A stretch of DNA of 64,000 bases from Capsicum annuum. Lineage: Eukaryota > Streptophyta > Magnoliopsida > Solanales > Solanaceae. Both the position numbers and the translations under genes were made by a program. Below the pieces are notes generated by a model. The model searched no databases and was not told where the DNA came from. It worked only from the letters and a program-made list of their open reading frames with translations. Below, piece by piece: positions 1-11,638 of the stretch. The DNA lies in NCBI RefSeq assembly GCF_002878395.1, contig NC_061122.1, positions 76,700,998 through 76,764,997 of the forward strand. Reading direction: 5' to 3'. Positions within the stretch are counted from its first letter, which is position 1; each line of letters opens with the position of its first letter.

Positions 1-2485
1 TTTAAACCTATGGTATAAGACACCATAGCGCAAATGCATCAGTACTTTAAATGTACGGGTATGCAAATAAGGTAGGCTGAATGCAATAGGTTCATATGCA
101 TGAACAATACTAACTGACTGGCCAACATGAATGTTAGAATACATGCATGCATACATAACTTTAACTGAGATAATGATAGGACTGAATACTGAGTTTTGAC
201 TATTGATTGTACTGACATTAAAATTTGAGTCACTGATGAGTGAGAAACTAATACTGTATTACTTAATACTGAGGGACTGGTACTATGTTACTATTACATG
301 GATAAATATGTCTGACAGTTCTGATTATGAAGAACTGGTCTGGTTTAATGTATCTAATAGTCCTAAAGCTTAATACAGATAACATGAGTTCTAATAACTG
401 ATATAACTATTAACATGAGTGACTGTATCTTACAGTCCTAAATTTGATGGAACTAGCTGAGTTTTGTACTATATCGGAGTAACTGAATCTGAGATCAGTC
501 ATATCTAGCATGTGATCTCTAAATCTGATAATACCGTTACTGATTAACCATATTTGAGATCAGTCATATGTAGTAGGTGATCCCGGAGTCTATTTATAAT
601 GATAAGGATTGACTGTATATGACAGTCCAAAATTTATTCTACTGAGCTGAATTGACTTTATCCAACAGTCCTAATTCAGTAACTGAAATTATGGGATGTA
701 TTCATCTAACCGACATGCCCCATACTAAGCTAACTGGGGTCCAACCTACAACCTCAGCTGGAAGGGTTTCAGTACCATTCCACTGGTAAAGAAAACTACT
801 GTGGAGTAAGTCCTAATGTAGTGGGTAACCCCTGGGATCAGTCCTATACATTTAAATGCGCTAATGGGTGATCCCTGAGCATGTCAGTCCTATCTAATAG
901 GTGATATCTTGTACCTACTCTGGCTACGTAGTTTTGGAACTTAAGGATTACTTTTAGGGATCTCATTCCTATCTATCGGGTGAGTCCCCATCCCTAGGTT
1001 CTCTCGATGTTGAATCTTATTCCCATCTGAAAGACACTGAACTGATTAACTAAACTGAGCTGATTAACAGAACTAAACTAATTCTAATGATATTATTTAG
1101 CAGAGATAAACTAAATTTACTGAGATCCGTTGACTTATGGAATGTATTGAGGACTATCTGAGAGTTCTAAAGTTACTGAGATTTATTGGAAATACTGAAG
1201 TTGCTGAGATTACTGAGTACTGAGATCACTGATATTACTGAGATTTCTGGGATTTTTTGGTTTTCCTGAGTCACATAACTGACTGAGTTCTATGGATCAT
1301 AGTTTGACTGAGCGTATCTTGAAACCATGACATGGCTCTAGTCACACAGCTAAATTTTTAGGTACAAGTACCCCCAAACTCGGTGGAAAGAAACTGACAT
1401 AGCATGACTTACATGAACACATGACCAACAACACAATTCATAATTCATTTATTGAAGCACTTCATCAAACACGTGATATGCATAAACTTGTACAAACATG
1501 GGTATTTTATAATATCATGCTAGTAGGGCACTTTTCTTTTGTATGGGCATTTAATCAAACACATAGTAGGCATAATCTATGTATACAACATTATACAACA
1601 ATCAAACATCATGATTTATACCTAATTTCATCATCCAAGGGTTTTAATCCTAGGTTTAAATGAATCTACATCTTTACTAGTCAATTCCACATGAAATTTA
1701 TCACTAAACATGGATTAAAATTCAATTGGTCATTATCAACATTAGCAACACAAACCCAACATGGAATTCATACTAAATTCCATACACTTGAATTTAAAAA
1801 GAGATTCTTGGACTTCATGGAATAAAGGAGTCCATGAATGAACACTATGCATACCTTAGTTCGTGATTTCATGAGGATTGACGGTGAAACCTTCTTGAAT
1901 TTCAATACCCAATAGAAACCCTAGCTTGTTCTTGAGAGAAACTTAAGAAAAACTAGTATATTTTGGGTGAAGAATGACTAAATCACGTGTTATTGGGTAT
2001 ATATAGGGTTAGGAAATTAACCCTTTTAACCCTGGAAGCATCTTTAATTTTTGAGAAAATTTACTGATTTTCATCCTTGGCGCGACGGCCACTATCGCAC
2101 CAAGTCACTGAAAAGTGACAAATGGGAAATTACATGGTGGTACGATGTGGAGCTATTGCTTTGCCACCTTGTTTATGACCTGGAAGTTTTCCACGAGGCA
2201 CCACTATAGCAGAGCAACACTGGAAATTGATAATTACCATTTGAGCTATCTCCGTGATGCGCTCAAGGCTCAGGTGATACAGTGTCTCACTAAAAAGCTC
2301 TAACTCTTAACTCTGGTGTCATACTTGGGAGAATTTGATATCGATGGAAAGCTTATTTGATCCCCACATGATAAAAAGTGAAAATATTTAAAATAGCACA
2401 TGTAAAAAAGTGGATTCATCTTTCAAAGAAATCTTCTAACATTTTAGGGAAACTTTTCAAGTTGGGACAAGTAAGGGGTATTACA
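1..2485 (-). mobile_element. LTR of subfamily A (minus strand), cut off by window start
   Basis: Read on the minus strand it begins at 2485 with TGTAATACCCC, the usual start of chromovirus LTRs, and runs leftwards out of the window. It is collinear, although diverged, with the other A LTRs at 37154-39974 (minus) and 15537-19205 (plus). Shared landmarks are the CTATGGT hairpin at 8-28, a GC-rich block near 2080-2220 and repeated hairpin units at 491-519, 556-584, 834-875, 881-907 and 957-988. The several small open frames here are chance frames in LTR DNA. Subfamily assignment rests on alignment by eye. Confidence 0.75.
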
Positions 2486-3211
2486 AGAACTATCAAAAAC
2501 AGTCATTCCTTTATTAGTAATATGATATTAGTTACTTATTATTCAGTAGACTCAGTCATTCAGTTTCCCAGTATCAGTACTCAGATATTAGTAAATCTAC
2601 GTTATCAGAATTTATGAGTCAGCATTATCACAATCTCAGTTATAGTTATGTATTCATGCATGTATTCTCACATTCATATTATACATGCAGTTATTATTGA
2701 TCATGCATATGAACCCTTGTATTTATCCTACCTCACTTGCATACCAGTACATTCAATGTATTGATGCATTTACGCTATGGTGTTTTATACCATAGCTTTA
2801 AAAGTACGAGTTCCCGAGCATCCTTAGTAGATCAAACGTTCATTAGTGAGGCCTCATCATTCGAGGATAGCATGATTATTTTATTACTTTATTATTTTAT
2901 TATATTTCAGATTTACTTGGGGACATTTCCCCATCAACTCCACAGTTTTCAGAAAGTTTAGAGGCTTTGGGACTACAACATGTGTTCAGACAGTTTATTT
3001 AAGCTTTTGATATTTTATACCCCATTACAGATATTGTATTATATTCGGTATTAGTTCATTTTTGAACCTTATAGCCTTATAACTTATATTTTCAATATTT
3101 ATATTATATTATTCAGTGCTCAGCAATAAATATCAGTCATGAGTTAGCTTATGGTCCTTCGGGGTCATGAGCACCATGTAGCATTTCGGGTAACAGATTC
3201 GGGGCGTTACA
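2486..3211 (+). mobile_element. 3' part of an A-type LTR (plus strand)
   Basis: This is the last ~730 bp of an A LTR in plus orientation. It matches 18480-19205, including the GCTATGGT hairpin at 2774-2796, the 'gaggctttgg' region, the 'gttagctt..ggtcc' block and a terminal GTTACA at 3206-3211. Its left edge is the terminus of the minus-strand LTR at 2485, so that LTR probably inserted into this one. The missing left part would lie outside the window. No primer-binding site follows 3211, so this is a 3' or solo LTR remnant. Confidence 0.7.
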
Positions 3212-4348
3212 CTTATACTCTCATTTCATCATTAAGTTTAAGATACTATCCTTATTAGCCGATCATTCAACCACTCGACTTTATTCAACTTATAATTTTA
3301 GCTAGAATCATACACCTTTACTCATATTACTTCCAAGCACTTATCCAAACATGACTTTTGATTCTTAAGTCATAACATCACATCTTTTTATCATAACTAA
3401 TCATCCTAACTATGTTCTAGCAATAATATCCCATACTCGACACATACACAATATTTGATTCACCCTTAAGGTATTAAAGAATAGTTCTATGCATTACAAG
3501 TTCTCCTACTCCTTCTATTATTACCCATATTCACATATTAAAATTTCTAAATCATCAATTAAATCATACAAATACACACTCATCTAGTGATTTACACAAA
3601 ACAAAACAACATACAAATACAAACACTCATCTAGTGATCCATACAAAAATAATGTAACACAATTAAATATTTAGTATCTTATTTCAATATTTCATCTGTA
3701 CAAGCTCCTTGGCCGTAGGCCTAGGCATGAAATCTACCATCAAATATAGTTATTACACATAACAATTCAATGTTTACTACTCATTGTATCACAACCTACC
3801 TCGACCAAATATCTTTGTAGAAGCAGCCATATTAAGGTTACTCTTTCTTTTTCTTCATGCTACCCTTAGCCCAATCATCTTGAAATCTAGTAATTATAGA
3901 AGTAATTAAGTAAATACTCACCAATAAGCAAATTTTTGAATTCAACCAACAAGTTCTATAATTATCCATTTTCTAAAACTTTACAAAAAGGTCAACTAAT
4001 AAATAACTAGTTCTATTATACTCAACCATCTCTACCAATGGCGTCTTAAAGCTAAAGAATCCATTTCTTAGAATACAAGGTACCCAACCACCAATTTCAT
4101 GTTCAAAATAACTAATTCATGATAGAAATCATTCTTATCAATATAAAAGTACTTCTAGGTTATATAACCCAACCCAAACGTTTTACGAAAAATCAAATGT
4201 ACTTTAGGGGTCATTTAGAAGTGTATTAGAGAAATAGTTCATGTAATAAGTGTCGTATTATTAGATACTTTGTTTTGTAGAAATTTTTGGACAATTTATA
4301 ACTAATACAAGTATTATCTATACACCCCATATGGTATTATAGGTTGTA
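3212..4348. other. AT-rich stretch, nothing recognised
   Basis: I see no plausible coding frame, no LTR termini and no tandem repeat here. It separates the A LTR fragment from the intact terminus of element D. A short GGCC-rich spot (ccttggccgtaggcctaggc, about 3709-3728) is the only local GC feature. Confidence 0.4.
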
Positions 4349-4976
4349 TGATATTGGTCAAAGAGGCCTCTTAACTTTCGAGGACATGATTGGAGATGAA
4401 TATGGTGAGACCCGATCTTGGGGACTGACAGACCAAGAGAAAAAGACCTGAAGTGTCAATATGTCTTTCAAAACAATCCAAGGCTGCCCAAGATAACATT
4501 CCAAAGCCTCTCCTTTTGTGGCTTTCATTAAGGGCCTTTTGGTTATTTTATGTAACAATTAGCTAAGACTATAAATAGAACCTTTTAGGTCATTACTCAT
4601 AACTTGGATGATATATTGAGACATATCTTAGAGAGTATTCATACAAGTATGGATTTGACTTGTAACAACTATGGATATCAGTTGTGTTGGTAACTAGTTT
4701 AAAAGAGTAGTTCGTGGGGATTCTGGTTCCCTTGAGGTCTCCTTAGGAACTTGGTGTTTCTCGTTTAAATATTTGGATCTTAATGTTCTATACAAATTTT
4801 GGTTCATAATGTTTTAAAATTTTTATGTCAAGTTACCTATCTATCTTTCATGTTGTTGTATTTGGTATCCTACTCTTGGGTTTGTGTCAAAAATTGAGAC
4901 TTTTTGTTATCTTGTTAACTGCTTGTTAGTTTGTTTGGTTTATAATTATAGTTTTTTCTTAGGGTGATTCGTATCA
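4349..4976 (+). repeat. 5' LTR of element D
   Basis: The LTR starts TGATATTGGTCAAAGAGGCC and ends GGGTGATTCGTATCA. It aligns along its whole length with 8208-8835. A TATA box lies at 4569-4577. An antisense open frame here (4358-4558) recurs in the 3' copy because the LTRs are duplicates; it is not treated as a gene. Confidence 0.85.
4569..4577 (+). promoter_or_regulatory. TATA box in 5' LTR of element D
   Basis: CTATAAATA sits about 220 bp into the LTR. The same word occurs at the matching place in the 3' LTR (8426-8434). Position and conservation in both copies support it as the core promoter of the element. Confidence 0.7.
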
Positions 4977-4977
4977 T

Positions 4978-4991
4978 TTGGTATCAAAGAA
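4978..4991 (+). other. Primer-binding site of element D
   Basis: TTGGTATCAAAGA follows the LTR end after one base. It resembles the initiator-Met tRNA complement TTGGTATCAGAGC used by most plant Ty3/gypsy elements, with G to A at one site. Confidence 0.8.
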
Positions 4992-6294
4992 TGGCTTGAT
5001 TTTGTTTCCACAAGATCAATCTTGGGCTTGCTTGATTGAAAACACAAAAAAAAAGTAGTGTTCTTGATCAAAAGTTTATTGTTTTCATGTTGTGTTTGGC
5101 CGAGACTTGAACATTAGATCTAGGAGTCATTTTGTTAGTTTTGTTGTTTATAGTGTTAGTCTTCTTCTTCAATAATGCCATTGAGTCTAGATCTAGAGCT
5201 TGAGCTTATGTTGTTGTGGACCTAAGCCTAAGCCGATTGTTGTCGGTATCGTTGTTTTGGTTTAAGAGTTTGATGTGTTGTCTGTTTTTTAATGATACTT
5301 ATTGCACATATTGTAATCTTGGCCGTGTAATGGTGTTTTGAATTGGAGGCCTAAGAACATCTTATTGCAGTTTTTATGGTCTTGGCCATTTGTTGGTGGT
5401 TTTGTTGTTGGGTTTATTGTTGTGGAGTAGGTTGGACGTGTGGTTTTTATTGTTGTTCTTGGTGATTGGTTATATTGTTTTTGATGTTCTTCACAACCTT
5501 CATACCTTGTTAAAATAAAGTGAATTTTAGATCTCAAAAGTTAATGGAAAAGAGTAAAGCACTTGTTAGTCTTGAAAGAGTCAAGACTTGTCAATCACTT
5601 CCAACCACTTTCCATGTTTTGGGGACCATGTTTTATGTAAAATTAAAGGAAAAGTCTTTCATTTTTCAATTTGAAATAGGATTTCAAGACTTTTGATTCA
5701 ATCCTCAACCAATGCCCACCAATTCTAAATTATAATTTGACCAAGATATGATATTGGAAGATAAAATTTCATAACAACTGCAACCAATATTGGGCTTCCA
5801 CATCACGTTTTTATTGTTCACACAACAATTTTAGGCTCAGATTTTGATTTCTTGCTTTCATTTTCTTGTTAATTAGTTTCATTTTTTGGTTCTAATAATA
5901 ATTAACAAGATAATAATCTCATACTAGGTTGTAAGTATGTTTTGAGTCCGTGGATTTGTGTTTACGTTTCTTTGTGTGTGCTTTTATATTTTTAAAATTT
6001 TTTGTAGTTTATTGATTAAAGTTTGTACAAATTTTCTTTGAGTCATATCAAACAAGAATATATTACGACCTTAAGCCGTAATTAGAATCAAGTAACCTCA
6101 TTGGAGTATAAATGGGGAACCAACACTTGTAAGACCAATTGAGTGATACTTGAAAAAAAAGTGCGACCTTCAAAGTTTGTGAGGTTGATTTTTTCTAACC
6201 TTAACTTGTTGTTTTCTATGTTTTCTGTCGTATTTCTTTGTTAGGTACTACGAATTTGGGTGAATGTAGTCCAGGAACATCAGGAGAGGTAAAT
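4992..6294 (+). other. Leader of element D, no gene seen
   Basis: About 1.3 kb lies between the primer-binding site and the first gag-like residues. It has no sustained frame, and the small open frames have no family resemblance. A long untranslated leader is usual in elements of this class. The RNA packaging signal would be expected here but cannot be pinpointed. Confidence 0.45.
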
Positions 6295-7620
6295 ATGTAT
6301 GCTCTAATGGCGGCTATAATGGGTGTGAAACGTGATCTTAGTGGTCGAATAGAGAGGACAGAGGGAAGGATATTATTTATGGAAGGTTCTTTCTGAGATA
6401 GAATAGATACACTAGAAGCTTAGTTTCTAATCATTCAAGTCCTAAAATCTACCATGCTTCATCTAGTGGACATGATACCAACGCCTCCCCTACTGTAACT
6501 CCAGAAATACTTCACCAAATATTCATCCCACCTAGACATGTCCATGAACCCATTAACTAAGTCCCTATTTATCCAAATAAACAAAACCAAGTCCATCCAG
6601 AAGCTCTCTTAAACCGTGACCACCTTGAAATACTGAGAGCACCTCTAAATTGAAACCAACCTATCAAAATTAATGATGTGGAGGCTGAGAGTTCTTATGG
6701 AGGTAAGGATTTAAATGAGGTGACTCTCTTTGTGGAATTTGTATGCAACAAAAAGGAGGAAATAGGGGCCTAAGGGGAAGGGTTGTTCCGACTCCTTATT
6801 GTAAAGACATCTTGGGACACTATCCTCTTGTTCTAGAAGTTCTAGGGGAACAAAGAGGCAATGCGAGTAAAGGCATGGGTCTCAACTCCATCAAGATCAC
6901 TCTTTCCTCCTTTAAATAAAATCATGATCTATCTATCTATCTTGATTGGGAGCAATAACGCAATAGTATTTTCCAATTCAACGAGTTAATTCCTCACAAT
7001 AAAGTCGCCCATGCCATTACCCAACTGAAAGGATATGTATATACTTAGTAGGAGACAAAGTGATTGTACAGAGAAAGGAATGGCAATCTTGATCTTCCTG
7101 ATTGGGGTAAATTGAAAGCTCTTATAAGAGAGAGATATCTTAAGGAGAGGTACAAGTAAGAGAAATTAACAAGGTTATACAATTTAAGGCTAGGAGATAG
7201 AAGCATGGAGGAGTATTATGATAAGATTCAACACTTTATCCTTCATCTTGATATTATTGAACATCCAAATCATTGCATGGCTCGGTTCAGAAGTGGATAT
7301 TTCTATGAAATTGTTACTCAACTATCTGTTCACAAGTTTGATTGAATTGGGGATCTTATTGAAGCGGCCATTAAGGTTAAAAGGAACAACAATGCCAAGA
7401 AGACCTTCTAATAGAACAAGAACAAGGATGCCTACAATCCCTTCGAGAAGAAATGCATTGATAGAGCTGTCCAAAGGTATCCTCTACATCTTGAAGGTAC
7501 TACATCTTCTACTCCTACTCCTAAGGGTATTGTTTACTTTAAATGTCAAAGTTAGGGTCATAATGCTAGTGAATGCCCCAATCGACAGAATATTTTTTGA
7601 TGGAGAGTGATCCTTACTTT
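6295..7620 (+). pseudogene. gag: Decayed gag of element D (capsid-like region and CCHC knuckle)
   Basis: Gag forms the virus-like particle of LTR retrotransposons and binds their RNA. The likely start is the ATG at 6295. Further on the frame gives a FQFNEL-like block (about 6970-6990), then an RLGDRSMEEYYDK motif (7187-7225), in the same place as the RQGxRSVEEYY motif of plant Ty3/gypsy Gag. The knuckle at 7535-7576 keeps Cys-x4-His-x4-Cys, but the first Cys codon is TAC (from TGC) and an internal stop (TAG, 7553) is present. Several frameshifts and stops break the gene. This Gag differs from those at 13668 and 45494, so D is a separate lineage. Confidence 0.7.
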
Positions 7621-8194
7621 TTTGGGAGTAAAGTTACCCCAAATGATGGTAGTTAGGAGATCCCTCAACTGGATGATAAAAATGATGGTGAAACAAATAT
7701 GGTATTAGAAGAAGGGGATGTTAGTGCACCTTGCGGTTTGATGATAAAAGAACCTCATGAAGATGTTTGGCCCAAATAAGGAGAGGTTTTGAGCTTTAGC
7801 CTCATGATGAGAAAGGAACCTAAAGGTAAGGGTAGGGGATTTTTAGATGAAGAGAAAGAATTTGCTGCCAAAACCAAGCACTTGTTAGTCACCACATTCG
7901 GCACTAGCATTGGGCCAAGCTCCAAGGAAAGAGTGAGCTCAAGTCCTTGCTCCAAAGGTATGTTCCTACCCCCTCTAGTTTCTTGTCATACTTATGTGGA
8001 TAGACAAGTTATTTCTTTTTATGATTGGAAAGGTATCCTACTTCCTAAATCCATATGACATGTGAAGTGTGTACACCTGTGGTTTGATATTATTTTTTAT
8101 TTTGCTAATATTAACCCTTATGCCATGAGGAATATGTGTTTTCTTGTCTCCTCTATTGTTTTACAAGCCTCAAATTCCAGGTCAAATCCTTTTT
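7621..8194 (+). other. Post-gag region of element D, no enzyme domain
   Basis: After the knuckle there is an acidic/lysine-rich stretch and an open frame to 8058, but no recognisable D-[ST/P]-G protease site and no reverse-transcriptase motif before the 3' LTR. The segment may be the gag-pol linker left after loss of pol, or a native 3' region of a gag-only element. Confidence 0.45.
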
Positions 8195-8207
8195 GAGAAG
8201 GGAAGTA
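8195..8207 (+). other. Polypurine tract of element D
   Basis: GAGAAGGGAAGTA directly precedes the 3' LTR start. This is the position and composition expected for the plus-strand primer. Confidence 0.75.
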
Positions 8208-8835
8208 TGATATAGGTCAAAGAGGCCTCCTAATTTTTGAAGACATGATTGGAGACCAATACACTGAGACGCACGCTTGGGGATGCCCAGCATAGAGAAC
8301 AAGCCTTGAAGTGTCAAGAAGGCCTTAAAAACACTCCAAGGCTGCCCAAGTCTACTTTTAAAAACCACCCTTCTTGTGACTTTCATTAAGGGCCTTTTGG
8401 TCATTTTGTGTAAAAGAAGTCAAGACTATAAATAGAACTTGTTAGGTCATTTATCATAAATTGGGTGATATTTGGAGACATCTCTTATAGGTTGTTCATA
8501 CAAGTGTGGATTTCATTTTTTACAAGTGTGGATATTACTTGTGTTTGAATCCAGTTTAGAAACAATGGTTTCTTGGGGATTCTAGTTCCCTTGAGGTTTT
8601 CGTAAGAACTTGGTATTTCTTGCGTAAATCTTTGGGTCTTAATATTTGATACACATATTTGTACATAGTGTTTATGTATTTGTACGTCAAGTTACCTATC
8701 TATCTTTCATATTGTTGTATTTGGTATCCAACTCTTGGATTTGTGTCCAAAACTAAGACTTGTTGCTATCTTGTCAACTACTTGTTAGTTTGTTGGTTCG
8801 CTGATTTTAGTGTGTTCTTAGGGTGATTCAAATCA
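8208..8835 (+). repeat. 3' LTR of element D
   Basis: It starts TGATATAGGTCAAAGAGGCC and ends GGGTGATTCAAATCA, with the same length as the 5' copy. The TATA box is at 8426-8434. Its last ~150 bp form one arm of an inverted repeat with 8864-9012. Confidence 0.85.
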
Positions 8836-8863
8836 CTTGGTATAGTAAAAATCACCCTTGGTA

Positions 8864-9012
8864 TGATATGAATTACCCTAATAACACACTAAAATCAGCA
8901 AACCAATAAACTAACAAGTAGTTAACAAGATAGCAACAAGTCTCGGTTTTGGACATAAACCCGAGAGTAGGGTATCAAATACGACAATATTAAAGGTGGA
9001 TAGGTTAAGTAT
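8864..9012 (-). repeat. Inverted fragment of the D LTR end
   Basis: Read on the minus strand this is the last ~150 bp of a D LTR, ending TAATTCATATCA at 8864. It lies tail to tail with the 3' LTR (8687-8835), separated by 28 bp that contain CTTGGTAT twice. The arms are similar but not identical, so it comes from another D copy rather than a recent foldback of this one. A pol fragment starts straight after it. Confidence 0.8.
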
Positions 9013-11638
9013 TTTTCTTCTAAGGTTCCCTCTATGCAATCTACCCTAGTCATCAATGAGTTTGTTGAAGTGTTTCATGAGGATCTTCCTAGCATTTCTC
9101 CTAATAGGAAAATAAACTTTGGGATTTATCTTCTATCGAATACCAATCCTATGTCTATTTCTACTTGTAGAATCGATCTGGCTGATTTAAAGGATCTAAA
9201 GGAGCAAATAAATATTCTTCTTGATAAGTGTTTTATTTATCCAAGTGTCTTTCTATGGGGTGCCCCTATTTTTTTAGTGCATAAGAAAGATAGGTCTCTT
9301 CGAATGTGCATAGATTATCAGTAGTTGAATAAAGTTATCATGAAAAATATGTATCATATAACTAGAATTGATGATCTTTTCAACTAGTTTTAGGGTGCTA
9401 GATGTTTCTCTAAGGTTAATCATTGTTTTAGCTATCATGAGTTGAAGATTACGAAGAATAATATTCGCTAGATCATTTTTTGAACGCGGTATGGTCATTA
9501 TGAGTTTCTCATTATGTTATTGTGGTTGACTAATGCTCCATCTAATTTTATGGATCTCATGAATTGAGTGATCAGGCGGTTTTTAAATTTATTATTTATA
9601 GTATTTATTGATGACATCTTTGTGTATGCTAAGAGTGAGGAGCATCATGCTAGTCATATTTGAATTATGTTGTATATGTTTAAGGATCAGAACCTACATG
9701 CTAAATTTTCTAAGTGTGAGATTTTGTTTAATGCTGTGACATTCCTTAGACATGTTGTTCCTTTTGATAGGATCAAGGTGGATCCATATGATGTTTAGGT
9801 TGTTAAGAGGTGGCCTACACCCATTACTCCAAACTATAATTAGAACTTCTTGTGCTTGGATGGGTGTTATAGGAGGTTTGTGGAGAGCTTTTCATCTATT
9901 GATGCTCCATTGACAAATTTGACTAAAAAAGGTGAAGTGGTCATGGTTTGAGGCTTATAAGGGTTCCATGGAGTAGTTGAAGGATAAGTTGACTTCTACG
10001 TCAATTTTGACCCTTTGCAAAGGGTACTAATGGTTTTGTTGTATGTTGTGATGCATCCCATGTGAGACTGGGTTATGTGTTTATGCTGCTTGGTCAGGTG
10101 GTAACTTATGCTTCCAAATAGCTTAAGGTCCATCAAATGAATTATTCAAATCATTAGTTGGGGTTAGTGGTTTTGGTATTTTCTTTCATGATCTGGCACC
10201 ATTATTTGTATGAGGTGTGTATGGATATTTATCTCGGTCATAAGATCTTGCAGTATATGTTTCCTTAGAAGGAGTTGAATCTTTTTAAAGGATCTAGCTT
10301 AAATTTCTCTAGAATTATGACTTGAATCTTTACTATCATGTAGGTAAAGCTAATGTAGATTCAGATGCTCTTAGCTAGTTGTCCATGGAGAGCTTATCTC
10401 ATGTGGACAAGAAAAAGTGAGGATTGGTGAAGGATATCCACTTGTTGGCTAACTTTGTAGTTTATTTTTTGGGCTCTAAGGAGAGAGCAGTAACTGTTGA
10501 AGAGGTGGTTAAATCACCCCTTGATACTGAGGTAAAGACGAAATAGGCTTCAGATCCCATTCTTATATAGATTAAGAATGATGTTGGTCAAGAAAAGGTT
10601 ATGACCATTGAGATTGGAGGTGATGGTCTCTTGAGGCACCAAGGTTGATTGTGTGTTCCTAATGTTGATGGGCAACAAGAATGGATTTTGATTAAGACTC
10701 ACGAGTCGAGGCATGTAGTTTACCAATATTTGTCTAATGTACCATGACTTGAAGAAAATTTATTAGTGGGACAATGTGAAAGAGAGATATGGAAAATTTT
10801 ATTGCTAAGTGAATGCTTTATCAGGAAGTAAAGGTTGAACACTTGAGTCTTGGAGGCATGTCTCAATAGATTGAGATGCCTATGTGTAAGCGGGAGATGA
10901 TCAATATGGATTTTGTTACAATTCTTCCATGGTTTCATTAATAGGATGACTTTATTTGGGTTATTATGGATAGGATGTCTAAATCTTCTCACTTTCTTTT
11001 TGTAAGGACTACTTACTTTAGAGAGGATTATTCTAAGTTATTCATTAAGAAGATAGTTAGATTATATAGTGCTCATATTTCCATTATTTTAGATCAAGGT
11101 AAAAATTTTTCTTCTCACTCGTGGAGCTTATTTCAGAAAGGCTTGGGAACTAAGGTGCACCTTAGCACAAATTTCTTTCCTCAAATGGATGGACAAAAGA
11201 AATAAAATCTTTAGACTTTAGAGGCTATTCTTAGGGCCTACGTGATTGACCTTAAGGGAAGCTGGGTGGATCCCTTGCCACTTATCAAATTTGCATATAA
11301 AAAATAGTTATCACCTCTAGCATTAGAATAGATCCTTTTGAGTGTCTTTATGGTATAAGGTGTAGGTCTCCTATTAGGTACTTTGAGGTTGGTGAAACTA
11401 AGTTGTTTGGTACTGAGACTAAGTTGTTTGGTAATAACTTAGTTCATCAAGTCAAGGAGAAGTTGAAGGTGATTACGAAAATAATTAAGGCATCCCAATG
11501 TCTCTAAAAGTCCTATACAGATGTAAGACGAAGGGAGTTGGAGTTTAATATAAGATGTTGGGTATTCTTGAAAGTTTCTTTTATTAAGATAGTGATGCAA
11601 TTTGGAAAGAAGGGGAAATCCAGTCCCCGATATATGGG
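9013..11638 (+). pseudogene. pol: Decayed pol fragment: reverse transcriptase, RNase H, integrase
   Basis: Reverse transcriptase starts near 9034 (INEFVEVFHEDLPS..., GAPIFLVHKKDRSLRMCIDY). Its catalytic box reads FIDD (about 9604-9615), so both aspartates survive. RNase H follows near 10020-10380 (CCDASH). Integrase runs from ~10740. The first core Asp is kept in NMDFVTILP (about 10905) and the second in IILDQG (about 11086), but the third residue, Glu in the usual DGQxER, is Lys (DGQKK, then a stop, near 11190). Stops and frameshifts occur throughout. The fragment breaks after GKKGKSSPRYMG at 11638, exactly where a B LTR begins. Upstream gag and protease are missing. Confidence 0.85.

Larger units (their letters stand above)
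4349..8835 (+). mobile_element. Gag-only LTR retrotransposon (element D), complete outline
   Basis: Two LTRs of equal length (628 bp each, roughly 80% alike by eye) start with TGATAT and end with GATTC[GA][TA]ATCA. They flank a 3.2-kb interior with a primer-binding site next to the 5' LTR and a purine tract next to the 3' LTR. The interior holds a ~1.3-kb leader, a gag-like region ending in a CCHC knuckle and about 0.6 kb more. No protease, reverse transcriptase, RNase H or integrase motif was seen. This layout matches the non-autonomous TR-GAG class known in plants, which relies on enzymes of other elements. No target duplication was found: left flank TTGTA, right flank CTTGG. LTR divergence implies an old insertion. 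Confidence 0.75.

Noticed and set aside
4358..8404. Antisense open frames 4358-4558 and 8153-8404 sharing similar peptides
   Set aside because: They lie in the two LTR copies of element D, so the similarity follows from LTR duplication; there is no sign of coding constraint.
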